Assembly: GCA_903824495.1 (NCBI GenBank)
Contig: CAIJXB010000026.1
Coordinates: 186,001-250,000 of the forward strand
DNA length: 64,000 nucleotides
Direction of reading: 5' to 3'
Origin: an uncultured Chlamydiae bacterium
Lineage (GTDB): Bacteria > Chlamydiota > Chlamydiia > Chlamydiales > Rhabdochlamydiaceae
Part shown: one piece after another, positions 50,986 to 60,655 of the stretch
Numbering within the stretch: position 1 is the first letter of the stretch
How the letters are laid out: every line of letters begins with the position of its first letter
The notes under the pieces: model-generated
The model's database searches: none
What the model was told of the DNA's origin: nothing
The model's input: only the letters and a program-made list of their open reading frames with translations
Made by a program: the position numbers and the translations under genes

Positions 50986-51957
50986 TTAAGAAATCTGATC
51001 TAGAATATGAGGCAAGGCGTAGCTTATCATAAAATCTGCTCCCGCTCTTTTAATACTGATCAAAGCTTCTAAAAAAGCTTTCTCAGCTTGCAGATACCCT
51101 TTCTCAGCCGCTGCCATGACCATGGCATACTCTCCACTGACATGATAAGCACAAACAGGAAGATGGGTTGCTTCTTTCATTTTTGCTAAGACATCGAGAT
51201 AAAAAAGAGCCGGCTTGACCATCAAAGCGTCAGCTCCCTCTTCTTCATCAAGCTTAGCTTCTCTTAAAGCTTCTCGAATGTTACGAGGATCCATCTGATA
51301 CCCTTTTTTATCTCCTATTTTGAGTTGAGACTTCAAAGTGTCGCGAAAAGGGCCATAGAGAGAGGAGGCGTATTTTGCAGTGTAGGAAAGGATTCCTACG
51401 TCGTGCATTTTTGAAAGATCAAGGTGTTTTCTGATAGCAGCAACTCTTCCATCCATCATATCGGAGGGAGCAATCATGTCAGCTCCTGATTCTGCAAAAA
51501 GAAGAGACATTTGGGTTAAGAGGTCAACTGTTTCATCGTTCAGAACATGTCCTTTACTATCTATAACACCATCATGACCGTGAGAGGTGTACGGATCCAA
51601 AGCGACATCACAGATGACATGGAGGGAAGGGATCTCTTTTTTTAAAAGTTTGACAGCTCTTGGCAAGAGCCCTTTTGAGCAAAGGGCTCTACTTCCTGTT
51701 TCATCTTTATGCTCTAGGTCTTCAATCGGAAAAAGAAGAACGCCGGGAACTCCAGCTTTATGAAGGTTTTCTGCTTTTTTTATGAGCTTATCAAGGGAGA
51801 GTTTATAAAGGCCCGGAAGCGAAGGATCTGTTTCGTCTCTATTTTCCCCTTCTAGCACAAAAAATGGCATGATAAAATCTTGGGGAGAAAGAAGTGTTTC
51901 TTGGCAAAGAGAGCGGATAGCTGGCGACTTGCGGTTTCTTCTAGGTCTTTTTAACAT
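50986..51957 (-). CDS. hemB: Delta-aminolevulinic acid dehydratase (porphobilinogen synthase)
   Basis: The 323-residue enzyme joins two aminolevulinate molecules in heme synthesis. The two active-site lysines are in LSYTAKYASS and MVKPALFYLD, and DMMDGRV and AYHVSGEY are the usual substrate-site segments. The zinc cysteines are replaced: the loop reads ALDPYTSHGHDG, so the enzyme is of the magnesium/metal-variant type. It is divergent from thyX. In C. muridarum hemB lies at the numbering origin, a further link to an origin-proximal region, as I recall it. Confidence 0.95.
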   Translation of the reverse strand: MLKRPRRNRKSPAIRSLCQETLLSPQDFIMPFFVLEGENRDETDPSLPGLYKLSLDKLIKKAENLHKAGVPGVLLFPIEDLEHKDETGSRALCSKGLLPRAVKLLKKEIPSLHVICDVALDPYTSHGHDGVIDSKGHVLNDETVDLLTQMSLLFAESGADMIAPSDMMDGRVAAIRKHLDLSKMHDVGILSYTAKYASSLYGPFRDTLKSQLKIGDKKGYQMDPRNIREALREAKLDEEEGADALMVKPALFYLDVLAKMKEATHLPVCAYHVSGEYAMVMAAAEKGYLQAEKAFLEALISIKRAGADFMISYALPHILDQIS

Positions 51958-52098
51958 GATTTTTCTTTGGTTTGAAGGTAAAGATACCAGATTAAGCGAA
52001 TGGCAAATTTTTTGCTTATACCATTTTTCACTTGATTGGGCTCAAAGAATGTGCCACCCTAATCCCTATATTAAAAGCACTATTTTGGGAGAGACTAA

Positions 52099-53751
52099 AT
52101 GAACGAGGGTCGTGAAGAGTTTTCTGAAGGTCAGATTAAAATTTTAAATCGCTATGTAACAAATACTACGAGTAACATTTTTGTGCTTCGCAATCTTCCT
52201 GAAGTTGTCAAGGGAGCTTTGTTTTCTAGATATTCCAGATCGAGCTTAGGTCTTAGGTCTTTACTTTTGAAAGAGTTTGTTTTGAATGAAGAAACTGCTT
52301 TTTCATCCATCACAGGAGCGACTCACTCTCAAGATGGAGAGCAAGAGCTAGAAGATCAAATCATGGCGGTAAAAAAAGCGCAAAATTTCTACGATCGCAT
52401 TTTGGATGGATATGGCGATGACTCCATTGGAGAACTTGGAGGCGCTCACATTGCTATTGAACATGTTTCAATGCTTGCAGCTAAAATCATCGAAGATTGT
52501 AGGATCGGTGGATCTCCACTCGAAAAATCAACAAGATACATCTATTTCGATCAAAAATGTGACGGTGAATATCTGTTCTATCGAGAGTCGATTTTGATGA
52601 CATCCGCGTATCGAGATCTCTATGTTTCTACATGCAATATGCTCTTTGATACGTACTCTCAAATGATCCCGCCTTTGACAGAACTCATGGAAAAAAAGTT
52701 TCCAAAAGAACATGACGTGTCAAAAGTAGCGTACACTGCAGCATTAAGAGCAAAAGTTCTCGACTGTTTAAGAGGCCTTTTACCAGCAAGTGCCCTTACT
52801 AATATGGGGCTTTATGCAAATGGACGTTTTTTTGAAACGCTCATTCAAAAACTCAATGCTCACAATCTCTCAGAAATGCAAGACATCGGTAAAAAAGCAT
52901 ATACAGAATTGTCTAAGGTCATTCCTTCTTTCATTCGCAGAGCTGAATCCAATCATAAGTATCAAAAGGTGTTTTCTGATTACGTAGAGCAAATGCAAGG
53001 TGATGTGAAGATGCTCTCTGAAAAGTACGCACAGCCTTTGGATGAAATGACTAATGCAGGAGTGCGCCTTGTCAATTATGATTTAGAAGCGCCTTATAAA
53101 GTAGCTGCAGCGCTTCTTTTTTCTCATTCAAAGTCAGGATTGCATGAAATCCAAGAGATGTGTCGAGATCTTTCTCAAGAAGAACTTGGACGGATTTTAG
53201 ATGCAGGATGCTCTTTTAGAGAAAGTAGAAGACATAAATCTCCAAGAGCTTTGGAGCACGCCTTTTTTACCTTTGAAATTGTGGCTGATTTTGGAATCTA
53301 TCGTGACTTACATCGCCACCGTATGCTCACACAAGATAGACAGCTGCTTAGCTGCGATTATGGCTATTTCATTCCTCATGAAATTAAAGGGACTGAAATG
53401 GAAGCTCGCTATCGCGGTGCAATGGATGAGGCAAAAAAAGCGTATGAAACAATTGCTGCGGAACTTCCTGAAGAGGCGGAATACGTGGTTCCGATGTCCT
53501 ATAACGTACATTGGTATTTCCATGTGAACCTAAGACAGCTTCAGTGGCTTTGCGAGCTTCGCTCTTCTCCAGCAGGACATCCAGCTTACCGCTATATTGC
53601 TCAAGAAATGGCAAAGCAAGTGGTTCGAGTGTTCCCGAGTTTTGATCGCTTTTTCCGTTTTGTAGATTACGATGGATATGAGCTTGGAAGACTTGGACAA
53701 GAAATACGAATTGTTGAAAAGGCTCAAAGTAGAGGATCCCGTCATGAGTAA
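52099..53751 (+). CDS. thyX: Double-length FAD-dependent thymidylate synthase (ThyX-ThyX)
   Basis: The 550-residue protein is about twice a normal ThyX (about 220-250). The second half has the complete signature DLHRHRMLTQDRQLLS (RHRx7S, about 398-410) and the WYFHVNLRQLQWLCELRSSPAGHP dUMP/FAD site. The first half (about 50-260) follows the same fold (DDSIGELGGAHIAIEHVSMLAAKIIED, STRYIYFD) but lacks the RHR motif, so it may be structural. ThyX makes dTMP from dUMP with methylene-THF and FAD. A double-length form is known in Chlamydia, beside hemB as here. It overlaps tyrP by 8 bases. Confidence 0.93.
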   Translation: MNEGREEFSEGQIKILNRYVTNTTSNIFVLRNLPEVVKGALFSRYSRSSLGLRSLLLKEFVLNEETAFSSITGATHSQDGEQELEDQIMAVKKAQNFYDRILDGYGDDSIGELGGAHIAIEHVSMLAAKIIEDCRIGGSPLEKSTRYIYFDQKCDGEYLFYRESILMTSAYRDLYVSTCNMLFDTYSQMIPPLTELMEKKFPKEHDVSKVAYTAALRAKVLDCLRGLLPASALTNMGLYANGRFFETLIQKLNAHNLSEMQDIGKKAYTELSKVIPSFIRRAESNHKYQKVFSDYVEQMQGDVKMLSEKYAQPLDEMTNAGVRLVNYDLEAPYKVAAALLFSHSKSGLHEIQEMCRDLSQEELGRILDAGCSFRESRRHKSPRALEHAFFTFEIVADFGIYRDLHRHRMLTQDRQLLSCDYGYFIPHEIKGTEMEARYRGAMDEAKKAYETIAAELPEEAEYVVPMSYNVHWYFHVNLRQLQWLCELRSSPAGHPAYRYIAQEMAKQVVRVFPSFDRFFRFVDYDGYELGRLGQEIRIVEKAQSRGSRHE

Positions 53752-54976
53752 AAAACCAGGTAGTTTACTTGGAGGAGTTCTTCTCATTACGGGAAGCTGT
53801 GTGGGAGCTGGCATGCTCGGACTTCCCATCATAACAGGTCTTGCCGGATTTGGACCTTCTCTTGTGATGTTTGTCCTTGTGTGGTTGTTTATGACAGCGA
53901 CAGCGCTACTTTTAGTAGAGGCCAATGGTTGGTTCACTCGCAAAGTCAATTTCATGTCGATTGTTGAGCATTCTTTGGGAAGAGGAGGAAAAATCCTTTG
54001 CCTTGTAACTTGTCTCTTTCTTTTTTATGCGCTACTTGTTGCCTATATTTCAGGAAGTGGAAGCTTGTTTTCTTCCTTGCTGCAAAATTGGCTCGGATGG
54101 ACTTCTCCATCTTGGGTGGGGAGCCTTCTTTTTGTCTCTTTATTTGGCTTAGTTGTCTATATGGGAACAAGACAGGTCGATCTTTGGAACCGAGTACTCA
54201 TGGCCTTTAAGATTGCATTTTTTTTAGGACTAGTTCTCATAGGAATTCGTTTTGTCGATACGAATCTACTGTCTTATTCCCGCCCGGCTGTTGCGATTTT
54301 TTCGCTTCCTATTTTAGTGATTTCGTTTGGATTTCATAATATGATTCCGACTCTAACGTCTTATATGCAAGGAGATTTAAAAAGGGTTCGCATGGCGATT
54401 TTAGGCGGTAGCCTTTTTGCCTTTTTCATTTATGTGATTTGGGAGGTTTTGGTTCTTGGAGCGGTACCTATCGAGGGGCTCATTCGCACGTTTCAGCTTG
54501 ATCAAGAGGGCTCTCAGGCTCTTGTCTCTGTTTTACATTCCCCTTGGATAGCTCTTTTTGCTCAAGGACTTGCCTTTTTTGCTATTTTAACTTCTTTCTT
54601 AGCTCAAGCTTTGAGTTTAGTGCATTTTCTTGCGGATGGAGTAAAAGTGAAATCCACTTCAGATAAAAAAGAGAGCCCACTTTTGTGTTCTGTAGTATTG
54701 ATCCCCCCTCTTATTTTGTCGTTAGCGTGCCCACTTCTATTTTTCAAAGCACTTAACTTTGCTGGGGGCTTTTGTGCCGTTCTTCTTTTTGGAATTTTGC
54801 CGGCTTTGATTGTATGGATCGGACGGTATCGAAAATCGGCAAATGCCTCCTATGTAGTTCCGGGAGGAAAGCTGCTTCTTTTATTGGTATTTGGGGTTGC
54901 ATGTTTCATTTTCATATTCCAACTCTTAAGCACAATGGGCATAATAGGATTAACAAAGGACAGTTTTGGTGGATAA
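53744..54976 (+). CDS. tyrP: Aromatic amino-acid permease, HAAAP family, copy 1
   Basis: The 410-residue protein has about 11 TM helices. The first helix segment GVLLITGSCVGAGMLGLPIITGLAGFGPS matches the hydroxy/aromatic amino-acid permease family (TyrP, Mtr). It would import tyrosine or tryptophan with protons. The ATG at 53744 lies inside the end of thyX; the frame opens at 53672. Tandem tyrP genes are also characteristic of Chlamydia. The stop overlaps the start of copy 2. Confidence 0.9.
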   Translation: MSKKPGSLLGGVLLITGSCVGAGMLGLPIITGLAGFGPSLVMFVLVWLFMTATALLLVEANGWFTRKVNFMSIVEHSLGRGGKILCLVTCLFLFYALLVAYISGSGSLFSSLLQNWLGWTSPSWVGSLLFVSLFGLVVYMGTRQVDLWNRVLMAFKIAFFLGLVLIGIRFVDTNLLSYSRPAVAIFSLPILVISFGFHNMIPTLTSYMQGDLKRVRMAILGGSLFAFFIYVIWEVLVLGAVPIEGLIRTFQLDQEGSQALVSVLHSPWIALFAQGLAFFAILTSFLAQALSLVHFLADGVKVKSTSDKKESPLLCSVVLIPPLILSLACPLLFFKALNFAGGFCAVLLFGILPALIVWIGRYRKSANASYVVPGGKLLLLLVFGVACFIFIFQLLSTMGIIGLTKDSFGG

Positions 54977-56186
54977 GAAAGACAAAGACAATAGATTGAT
55001 TGGAGGGATTCTTCTAGTTGCAGGAACTGCCATAGGAGCTGGAATGCTTGCTCTTCCTGTCTCTACATCATTTGGAGGATTCATTCCATCGATTGCAATT
55101 TTCTTTGTTTGTTGGCTACTTATGCTAGTTACGGCCTTCTTTTTTCTAGATGTTAATCTATCGATTCGTGGGGAGCCGAACCTTGTTTCTATGGCCGGAA
55201 AAACTTTAGGCATCTATGGAAAGATCTTGAGTTGGGTTTTTTACCTACTTCTTTTGTACTCCCTTTTAGCAGCCTATATTGCAGGGTGTTCACCGCTGTT
55301 TCAGATGACTTTTACAAATGTGTTTCACATTACATTTCCTAAATGGTTTTATCATTTTATCTTACCTATGCTCTTTGGGGGATTTGTCTACCTAGGAACG
55401 AAGGGCGTGGACTATCTGAATCGCTTTTTAATGTTTGGACTCATTGTCTCTTATTTCTTGTTAGTGGGATATTGCCCAAGCTTCATAGAAGCTCCACGTC
55501 TTTTACATCAAGATTACATGGCAAGTCTTTTATCCATTCCGATTGTAATCACTTCTTTTGGATACCACATCATCATTCCAACGCTAACTACCTACATGGA
55601 TCATGATGTCAAAAGGCTACGAAAGATCTTGATCATAGGGAGTTCTGTCCCTTTTGTGATCTACATGTTATGGCAGTGGATCATTTTAGGATCCGTTCCA
55701 TTGCCTCAGCTCGCGGGAGCCTGGGGGCAGGGCCTGCCAGCAACGGTTCCTCTATCGAAAGTGGCTACTTCTAATTGGGTAGGAATTGGTGCTAGATTTT
55801 TTTCCTTCTTTGCCATTGTCACATCGTTTTTAGGGGTTTCTTTAAGTCTTTCAGACTTTTTGACAGATGGACTTAAGATTAAAAAAAGTTGGGAAGGGAG
55901 ACTTCTTGCGATCGGTCTAACATTCATCCCTCCTTTAATTTTCATTTTTACCTATCAAAAAAGTTTCTATCTGGCTTTAGAGTACGCAGGAATCTTTGTT
56001 GCGGTCTTACTTGGTATTTTGCCCTCTTTAATGGTTTTAAGATTGAAAAACCATCCCTTCTATCGAAGAAAGCGTGTAAAGTGTCTTGTATTTTTTGTTA
56101 TTCTTTTGAGTTTGGGAGTGATTGCGATCAATTGCCTGGAAAAAATGGGATATTTAGAGCACCTCATCACCCCTTACTTGTCGTAA
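54969..56186 (+). CDS. tyrP: Aromatic amino-acid permease, HAAAP family, copy 2
   Basis: The 405-residue protein has the same architecture as copy 1 ([50 protein letters not shown] in helix 6) and is a diverged duplicate. AAAGGA lies 8 bases before the GTG at 54969; the TTG at 54966 is an alternative. Two copies may differ in preference (tyrosine or tryptophan). uvrB follows after four bases, so the four-gene run thyX-tyrP-tyrP-uvrB is probably one operon. Confidence 0.9.
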   Translation: MDKKDKDNRLIGGILLVAGTAIGAGMLALPVSTSFGGFIPSIAIFFVCWLLMLVTAFFFLDVNLSIRGEPNLVSMAGKTLGIYGKILSWVFYLLLLYSLLAAYIAGCSPLFQMTFTNVFHITFPKWFYHFILPMLFGGFVYLGTKGVDYLNRFLMFGLIVSYFLLVGYCPSFIEAPRLLHQDYMASLLSIPIVITSFGYHIIIPTLTTYMDHDVKRLRKILIIGSSVPFVIYMLWQWIILGSVPLPQLAGAWGQGLPATVPLSKVATSNWVGIGARFFSFFAIVTSFLGVSLSLSDFLTDGLKIKKSWEGRLLAIGLTFIPPLIFIFTYQKSFYLALEYAGIFVAVLLGILPSLMVLRLKNHPFYRRKRVKCLVFFVILLSLGVIAINCLEKMGYLEHLITPYLS

Positions 56187-56190
56187 CCCG

Positions 56191-58191
56191 ATGTTTGAGC
56201 TTAAAACAGAATTTCAACCTAAAGGAGACCAGCCGAAAGCCATCGCAAGGCTTGCGGAAGGGATCCAGCAAGGACGTAATTCTCAAGTTCTTTTAGGAAT
56301 TACCGGTTCTGGTAAGACTTTTACAATGGCGAGTGTCATTGAAAAGGTGCAAAAACCGACCTTGATCCTGGCCCACAATAAAACGCTTGCAGCGCAGCTG
56401 TATCAAGAATTTAAGAGTTTTTTCCCAAACAATGCGGTCGAATATTTTGTTTCTTACTACGACTACTACCAACCAGAAGCGTACATTGCAAGAACGGATA
56501 CGTATATTGAAAAGGATCTAGCGATCAATGACCAGATCGATCGGATGCGCCTTTCTGCGACCCGCTCTCTTCTAGAGCGGCAAGATGTCATCATTGTTTC
56601 TTCTGTTTCTTGCATCTATGGCCTTGGAACACCTGAGTATTACAAAGAGATGCAGCTCAAGGTAAAAGTTGGAACAGAAAGAAAAAGAGATGATATTCTC
56701 TTTCATCTTGTAGAGATGCAGTACAAACGAAATGACTATGAGCTCGTGAGATCTACATTCAGGTGTCGAGGAGACTCCCTTGACATCATGCCAGCTTATG
56801 AAGAAGACCTTGCGTATCGCATTGAGTTTTTTGGAGACGAGATCGATCGGATTACCGAGATCGATCCGTTAACTGGAAAAACAAGAGCAACTTTAGAAGA
56901 ATTTACGCTATTTCCAAGCTCTCACCACGTCACTCCAGAAGAAGTTCGTTTAGGGGCGATTCAGACGATCCAAGAAGAGCTGCAAGAAAGAACCCTTTTT
57001 TTTGAAGAAGGAAACCGACTCATTGAGAGACAAAGAATTGGGGAAAGAACCAAGCACGATCTAGAGATGATCCGAGAAATTGGCTTTTGTAAGGGGATCG
57101 AAAACTATTCTAGGCACTTTAGTAAACGGCATGCAGGAGAGTCTCCACCATGTCTTCTCGACTATTTTCCAAGCGATTTCCTTCTTTTTGTCGATGAGTC
57201 TCATCAAACTCTTCCTCAGGTCCACGCGATGTATAACGGTGATAGAGCTCGTAAGCAGTCCCTTGTGGAGTTTGGATTCCGTCTTCCTTCCGCCTTTGAC
57301 AATCGTCCTTTAAAATTTGAAGAGTTTTATAAAAAAATCAATCAAGTGGTCTACGTATCGGCAACACCATCTGCTTGGGAGATCACAGAATCAGGCGGCG
57401 ATATCGTAGAACAGATCATCCGTCCTACAGGTTTGTTAGACCCTAAGATCGAGCTTCGACCTGCTACAAACCAATTGGATGATTGTTTGGAAGAGATCCG
57501 CCTTGAAAAGGAAAAAGGAGGAAGAATCCTTTTGACCACTTTGACAAAAAAGATGGCAGAGGATGTTTCCAAATATCTTAATGAAATCGGAGTAAAGGCA
57601 AAGTATCTACACTCCGACATCGATACCTTGGAAAGAGTTCAAATCATCAACGATTTAAGAAGAGGTCTTTTCGACGTTCTTGTGGGGATCAATCTTTTAA
57701 GAGAAGGTCTTGATATTCCAGAAGTATCCCTTGTGGCCATTTTAGATGCCGATAAAGAAGGCTTTTTGCGTAGTGAGACAGCTCTGATCCAAACGTGTGG
57801 AAGGGCGGCTCGTAATGTCTCTGGTCGCGTTATTATGTATAGAGACAAGCTCACCACAGCTATTCGTAATACCGTAGAGATCACGCTCAAAAGAAGAGAA
57901 ATACAAGAAAAATACAATGCCGAGCACGGGATTATCCCGCAAACGACAAAAAGAAATAAAATAGAAGAGCTGCAGCAGACCTTTGGAGAAGAGCTTACTC
58001 TTCCTGAGCAAGACAAATCCCTTCCTAATAACAAGCATTTAACGGCTAAAGAAATAGATGCTGAAGTTAAACGTTGCGATAAAGAGATGAAAAAAGCTGC
58101 TAAAGAGATGCGCTTTGAAGACGCGGCTCACTTTAGGGATCTCTTGCGCCACTATCAAAATCTTCAACTGTTAGAAGAAAATCCATTTTAA
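56191..58191 (+). CDS. uvrB: Excinuclease ABC subunit B
   Basis: The 666-residue DNA-damage helicase of nucleotide excision repair shows Walker A GITGSGKT (about 38-45), the beta-hairpin [23 protein letters not shown] that opens DNA, DEXX-type FVDESH, and the helicase motif [31 protein letters not shown]. The C-terminal UVR domain ([21 protein letters not shown]) binds UvrA or UvrC. The gene has no clear ribosome-binding site but directly follows tyrP. Confidence 0.98.
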   Translation: MFELKTEFQPKGDQPKAIARLAEGIQQGRNSQVLLGITGSGKTFTMASVIEKVQKPTLILAHNKTLAAQLYQEFKSFFPNNAVEYFVSYYDYYQPEAYIARTDTYIEKDLAINDQIDRMRLSATRSLLERQDVIIVSSVSCIYGLGTPEYYKEMQLKVKVGTERKRDDILFHLVEMQYKRNDYELVRSTFRCRGDSLDIMPAYEEDLAYRIEFFGDEIDRITEIDPLTGKTRATLEEFTLFPSSHHVTPEEVRLGAIQTIQEELQERTLFFEEGNRLIERQRIGERTKHDLEMIREIGFCKGIENYSRHFSKRHAGESPPCLLDYFPSDFLLFVDESHQTLPQVHAMYNGDRARKQSLVEFGFRLPSAFDNRPLKFEEFYKKINQVVYVSATPSAWEITESGGDIVEQIIRPTGLLDPKIELRPATNQLDDCLEEIRLEKEKGGRILLTTLTKKMAEDVSKYLNEIGVKAKYLHSDIDTLERVQIINDLRRGLFDVLVGINLLREGLDIPEVSLVAILDADKEGFLRSETALIQTCGRAARNVSGRVIMYRDKLTTAIRNTVEITLKRREIQEKYNAEHGIIPQTTKRNKIEELQQTFGEELTLPEQDKSLPNNKHLTAKEIDAEVKRCDKEMKKAAKEMRFEDAAHFRDLLRHYQNLQLLEENPF

Positions 58192-58284
58192 TTTTTAGTA
58201 ATATATTGACACTAAAATCAGTTTTTTGCGATTTCTTAAATTAAAAAGAGGTGATCCATTTAAATTGTCTTTTCGCGGAGGCTA

Positions 58285-58545
58285 ATGCAATCCATTTTAC
58301 CCGTTAATAGGTTTTTTGGTTTTTTTGTTGTTTTGTCTAGAGGCCAAGTCTTCAAGGCCTTCTATTTTATCTGGAGTATCCTCTCAATAATTCTATGCCT
58401 TCCCTTAGATGAACTGTGCGGTAATATCTTTTTTCTAGCAGACCTTGCCGGGTTCAATGACACTTTGTATATCCTCGTCGAAGGCTTCTTTTCCTTTATT
58501 TTCAACGAATGGCGAGATGATGTCGTCTTGCTCTGCTTAATCTAA
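58285..58545 (+). CDS. Possible small membrane protein
   Basis: The 86-residue frame is hydrophobic with few charged residues and two possible TM segments (FFGFFVVL, FYFIWSILSIILCLPL). GCGGAGG lies three to four bases before the ATG, TTGACA about 70 bases upstream, and a strong palindrome follows the stop. These signals make a real gene possible. Nothing in the sequence gives a function. Confidence 0.4.
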   Translation: MQSILPVNRFFGFFVVLSRGQVFKAFYFIWSILSIILCLPLDELCGNIFFLADLAGFNDTLYILVEGFFSFIFNEWRDDVVLLCLI

Positions 58546-58558
58546 AGTATCGCTCGGA

Positions 58559-58578
58559 AGGCCGCTTTAAAGCGGCCT
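58559..58578. terminator. Perfect 20-bp palindrome between convergent genes
   Basis: AGGCCGCTTTAAAGCGGCCT is fully self-complementary and forms a hairpin with a six-base TTTAAA loop. It lies between the small plus-strand gene and the Inc-like minus-strand gene, so it may act as a two-way terminator, although no long T-run follows. Confidence 0.6.
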
Positions 58579-58597
58579 ATCTAGTCATCAAGGATAC

Positions 58598-59395
58598 TTA
58601 GGCTGGTTGGTTCCATTGATTTAAGGGGATGCTTGTATGATTTGCCCAGTAGTCCCTTATGAATGCTTGATTATCGGGAGGGAGCTGTTGAAAAATATCA
58701 GGACGCTGAGCTATACCGATCGCCATGGTTGTCATGGCCGCGAATTTTATTTGATCCGCCCGTAGTTGCTCCTGCTGCAGTGTTAAAGCTTCTCTTTCTC
58801 TTCGATTCGCTTGAGAAGTTCTTAGAAGCTCTTCTTTTACTTCATTAAGGGTCTGCATGACATCAGCGAGGATCTTGTCCTTAATATGTGAGGAAAGGTC
58901 TTGTACCTGACTTAAAAGGTTTTTTGCTTGATTGATTAAACCTGTAACAGCGGGTAATTGTTGGATTCCGGGGGTAGTTTCCAAGTTTGTTACGCTGGTA
59001 TTAATCCGCGTTACCAATTCTGTCAGGCTTGTTGAATTGCTTGCATAGACACCGGCTAGAGATTCAAGTTCTGTGGTGCGCGCTTGGATCCTTTGGTTGA
59101 GCCCATCCAATGTTTCTAGTTGAGTCGCGAGTGTTCTATACTGTTTAAGATCTTCAATTAACTGAGCCCCACTCAAACAGGCGATGCAGGTAGCTCCTGT
59201 GGTCACAGCAGGAAGACGTTCATCTTTTGCAATGTGCTGCACCGTGAAGATCCCATTTGCGACACCGGCAACAAGCAATCCTACTTGCACTACGACTGCG
59301 GCGCCATCTCTGATCCTTTCTATGCTCAAAAAACCTGGCATAAAAGACGAAAGATCTGGGATCCGAAACCAAGATTGACTTCCTTGAATGGACAT
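58598..59395 (-). CDS. Inc-like membrane protein with coiled coil
   Basis: The 265-residue protein has no cleavable signal peptide. Two hydrophobic segments separated by a short polar turn (about 32-52 and 62-82: AAVVVQVGLLVAGVANGIF and LPAVTTGATCIACLSGAQLI) form a bilobed pair, the hallmark of chlamydial inclusion membrane proteins. The rest is a long coiled coil (about 90-225) with Gln/Leu-rich heptads, then a short tail NHTSIPLNQWNQPA. Incs are secreted by type III and sit in the inclusion membrane facing the host cytosol. No family match is recognised; the Inc call rests on architecture and the chlamydial setting. Confidence 0.6.
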   Translation of the reverse strand: MSIQGSQSWFRIPDLSSFMPGFLSIERIRDGAAVVVQVGLLVAGVANGIFTVQHIAKDERLPAVTTGATCIACLSGAQLIEDLKQYRTLATQLETLDGLNQRIQARTTELESLAGVYASNSTSLTELVTRINTSVTNLETTPGIQQLPAVTGLINQAKNLLSQVQDLSSHIKDKILADVMQTLNEVKEELLRTSQANRREREALTLQQEQLRADQIKFAAMTTMAIGIAQRPDIFQQLPPDNQAFIRDYWANHTSIPLNQWNQPA

Positions 59396-59419
59396 ATGTT
59401 ACCTACCTTTTTCCTTTGA

Positions 59420-59449
59420 AGGATAGGGGAAGTGTTTGATTGCTGTAAA
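59420..59449 (-). promoter_or_regulatory. Promoter of the Inc-like gene
   Basis: On the minus strand TTTACA (59449-59444) and TATCCT (59425-59420) are 18 bases apart. The start codon lies about 20 bases beyond the expected transcription start. Confidence 0.4.
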
Positions 59450-59484
59450 GATTTTGTTTGTTTTTTTATGGGATGACATAAAAA

Positions 59485-59519
59485 AAAGAGACCGGAGAGG
59501 TTACCTCTCCGATCTCTTT
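59485..59519 (-). terminator. Strong terminator after the acidic 314-residue gene
   Basis: Arms 59485-59500 and 59504-59519 pair over 16 bases with one mismatch around a three-base loop. On the minus strand a run of eight T follows. Confidence 0.92.
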
Positions 59520-59544
59520 GGCTTTTAGTACAATCTTAGGATTT

Positions 59545-60489
59545 TTATGCGAGTTGATTACTGATCATAGTCGCCTGCTGATCCTTAATAGACTGGATAT
59601 CGTCTTCTTCGTAGGATTGGAACTGTTGATACAGAGCCATACCTTCAGACTCATAGTTCTGAAGAGTTGATGTTGTTGTTGTCAACTGGTCATCGATAGA
59701 GTTCATATCTTGTTCGATATCCGAGTTTTGAGTGTATGATCCATACACCCCCGTATTCGTTACGTTCCCCTTATCATCCGTAGTAGTATACGGTTTAGGC
59801 TCTGACCAGGTAATGACGTCAGTCATCATAGCTGTGTAGTTAGTCGATCCAGTTGTAGAATCAACCCAATCCTTACCAAAGGTACCTTCAATACCTTCAA
59901 TCGAAGTTGTAATGAGGTCCGCTGTCTGAGTTCCCATAGGAGCTTTGCCTCCAGGCCAGTAGCTTTCTGTTGAAAGAAGATTTATAAGCCCATCAACAGA
60001 TGTTGTTGATCCATCAGCATTCGTTATTGTGAATGTTGTAGATAAAAACACGTTGATAGATGAGTCAAAAGTTTCAAGGTCTGTTTCTGCATCACCTGAT
60101 GTGTAGTAAGTCGATTTTTCCGCATCGGTAACAGTAGTATATTCTGAAAAACCGTCGGCAAGGTTTGTATAAGAGTTCATAGCCGTTGACATGAGGTTTG
60201 TAGTATCAGAAATAACGTTCATCACGTCATTTATAATCACAAGGGCACCAGAAATACTGTTACACTCGACAGTAAGTACTCCAATGATGTCAACAAGACC
60301 CTTTAAGGACTCTGTACCAGAGTCTCCAACCATTACGCCAATTGCGGCATCAAGGTCAGCTTGAGAAAGGCCAAGCTTATACGCATCTGCATAGATCTGG
60401 TTGATATCTGCAACAAGATCATCTGTCGCATCAATTGTATCTTGTGTCATACCTGTATCGTCATAACTGACAGTTGCATAGTTTGACAT
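59545..60489 (-). CDS. Acidic, arginine-free secreted or filament-type protein
   Basis: The 314-residue protein has a striking composition: no arginine, no histidine, only eight lysines, one cysteine, and many Asp, Glu, Ser and Thr. It has no signal peptide. The ends are helical (MTQDTIDATDDLVADINQIYADAYKLGL; LQNYESEGMALYQQFQSYEEDDIQSIKDQQATMI) and the centre is Thr/Gly-rich and probably beta. Conserved helical ends with a variable centre are the plan of flagellin, EspA-type filament and tip proteins that pass through type III systems. A strong promoter precedes it and a strong terminator follows, which suggests high expression. I know no named family for it. Confidence 0.75.
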   Translation of the reverse strand: MSNYATVSYDDTGMTQDTIDATDDLVADINQIYADAYKLGLSQADLDAAIGVMVGDSGTESLKGLVDIIGVLTVECNSISGALVIINDVMNVISDTTNLMSTAMNSYTNLADGFSEYTTVTDAEKSTYYTSGDAETDLETFDSSINVFLSTTFTITNADGSTTSVDGLINLLSTESYWPGGKAPMGTQTADLITTSIEGIEGTFGKDWVDSTTGSTNYTAMMTDVITWSEPKPYTTTDDKGNVTNTGVYGSYTQNSDIEQDMNSIDDQLTTTTSTLQNYESEGMALYQQFQSYEEDDIQSIKDQQATMISNQLA

Positions 60490-60528
60490 TTGATTTCCCT
60501 TGGTTAGGTTAATATTATTATAATACTA

Positions 60529-60557
60529 AGTATATCATATTATTATTTAATTTTCAA
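60529..60557 (-). promoter_or_regulatory. Strong promoter of the 314-residue acidic gene
   Basis: On the minus strand TTGAAA (60557-60552) and TATACT (60534-60529) are separated by exactly 17 bases in a very AT-rich region. The leader is about 33 bases with AAGGGA before the ATG. Confidence 0.65.
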
Positions 60558-60617
60558 TAAATTTCTTTACAATGGCGATTTGGATGAGGCGCGATGTATG
60601 TTGCTTATTTTAAGAGA

Positions 60618-60642
60618 ATTACGCTGCTTTTAGCAGCGTAAT
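60618..60642 (-). terminator. Hairpin after the 146-residue acidic gene
   Basis: ATTACGCTGC (60618-60627) pairs with GCAGCGTAAT (60633-60642). The T-content after it on the minus strand is moderate. It separates the two acidic genes into different transcripts. Confidence 0.65.
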
Positions 60643-60655
60643 GTCATTAGATGTA

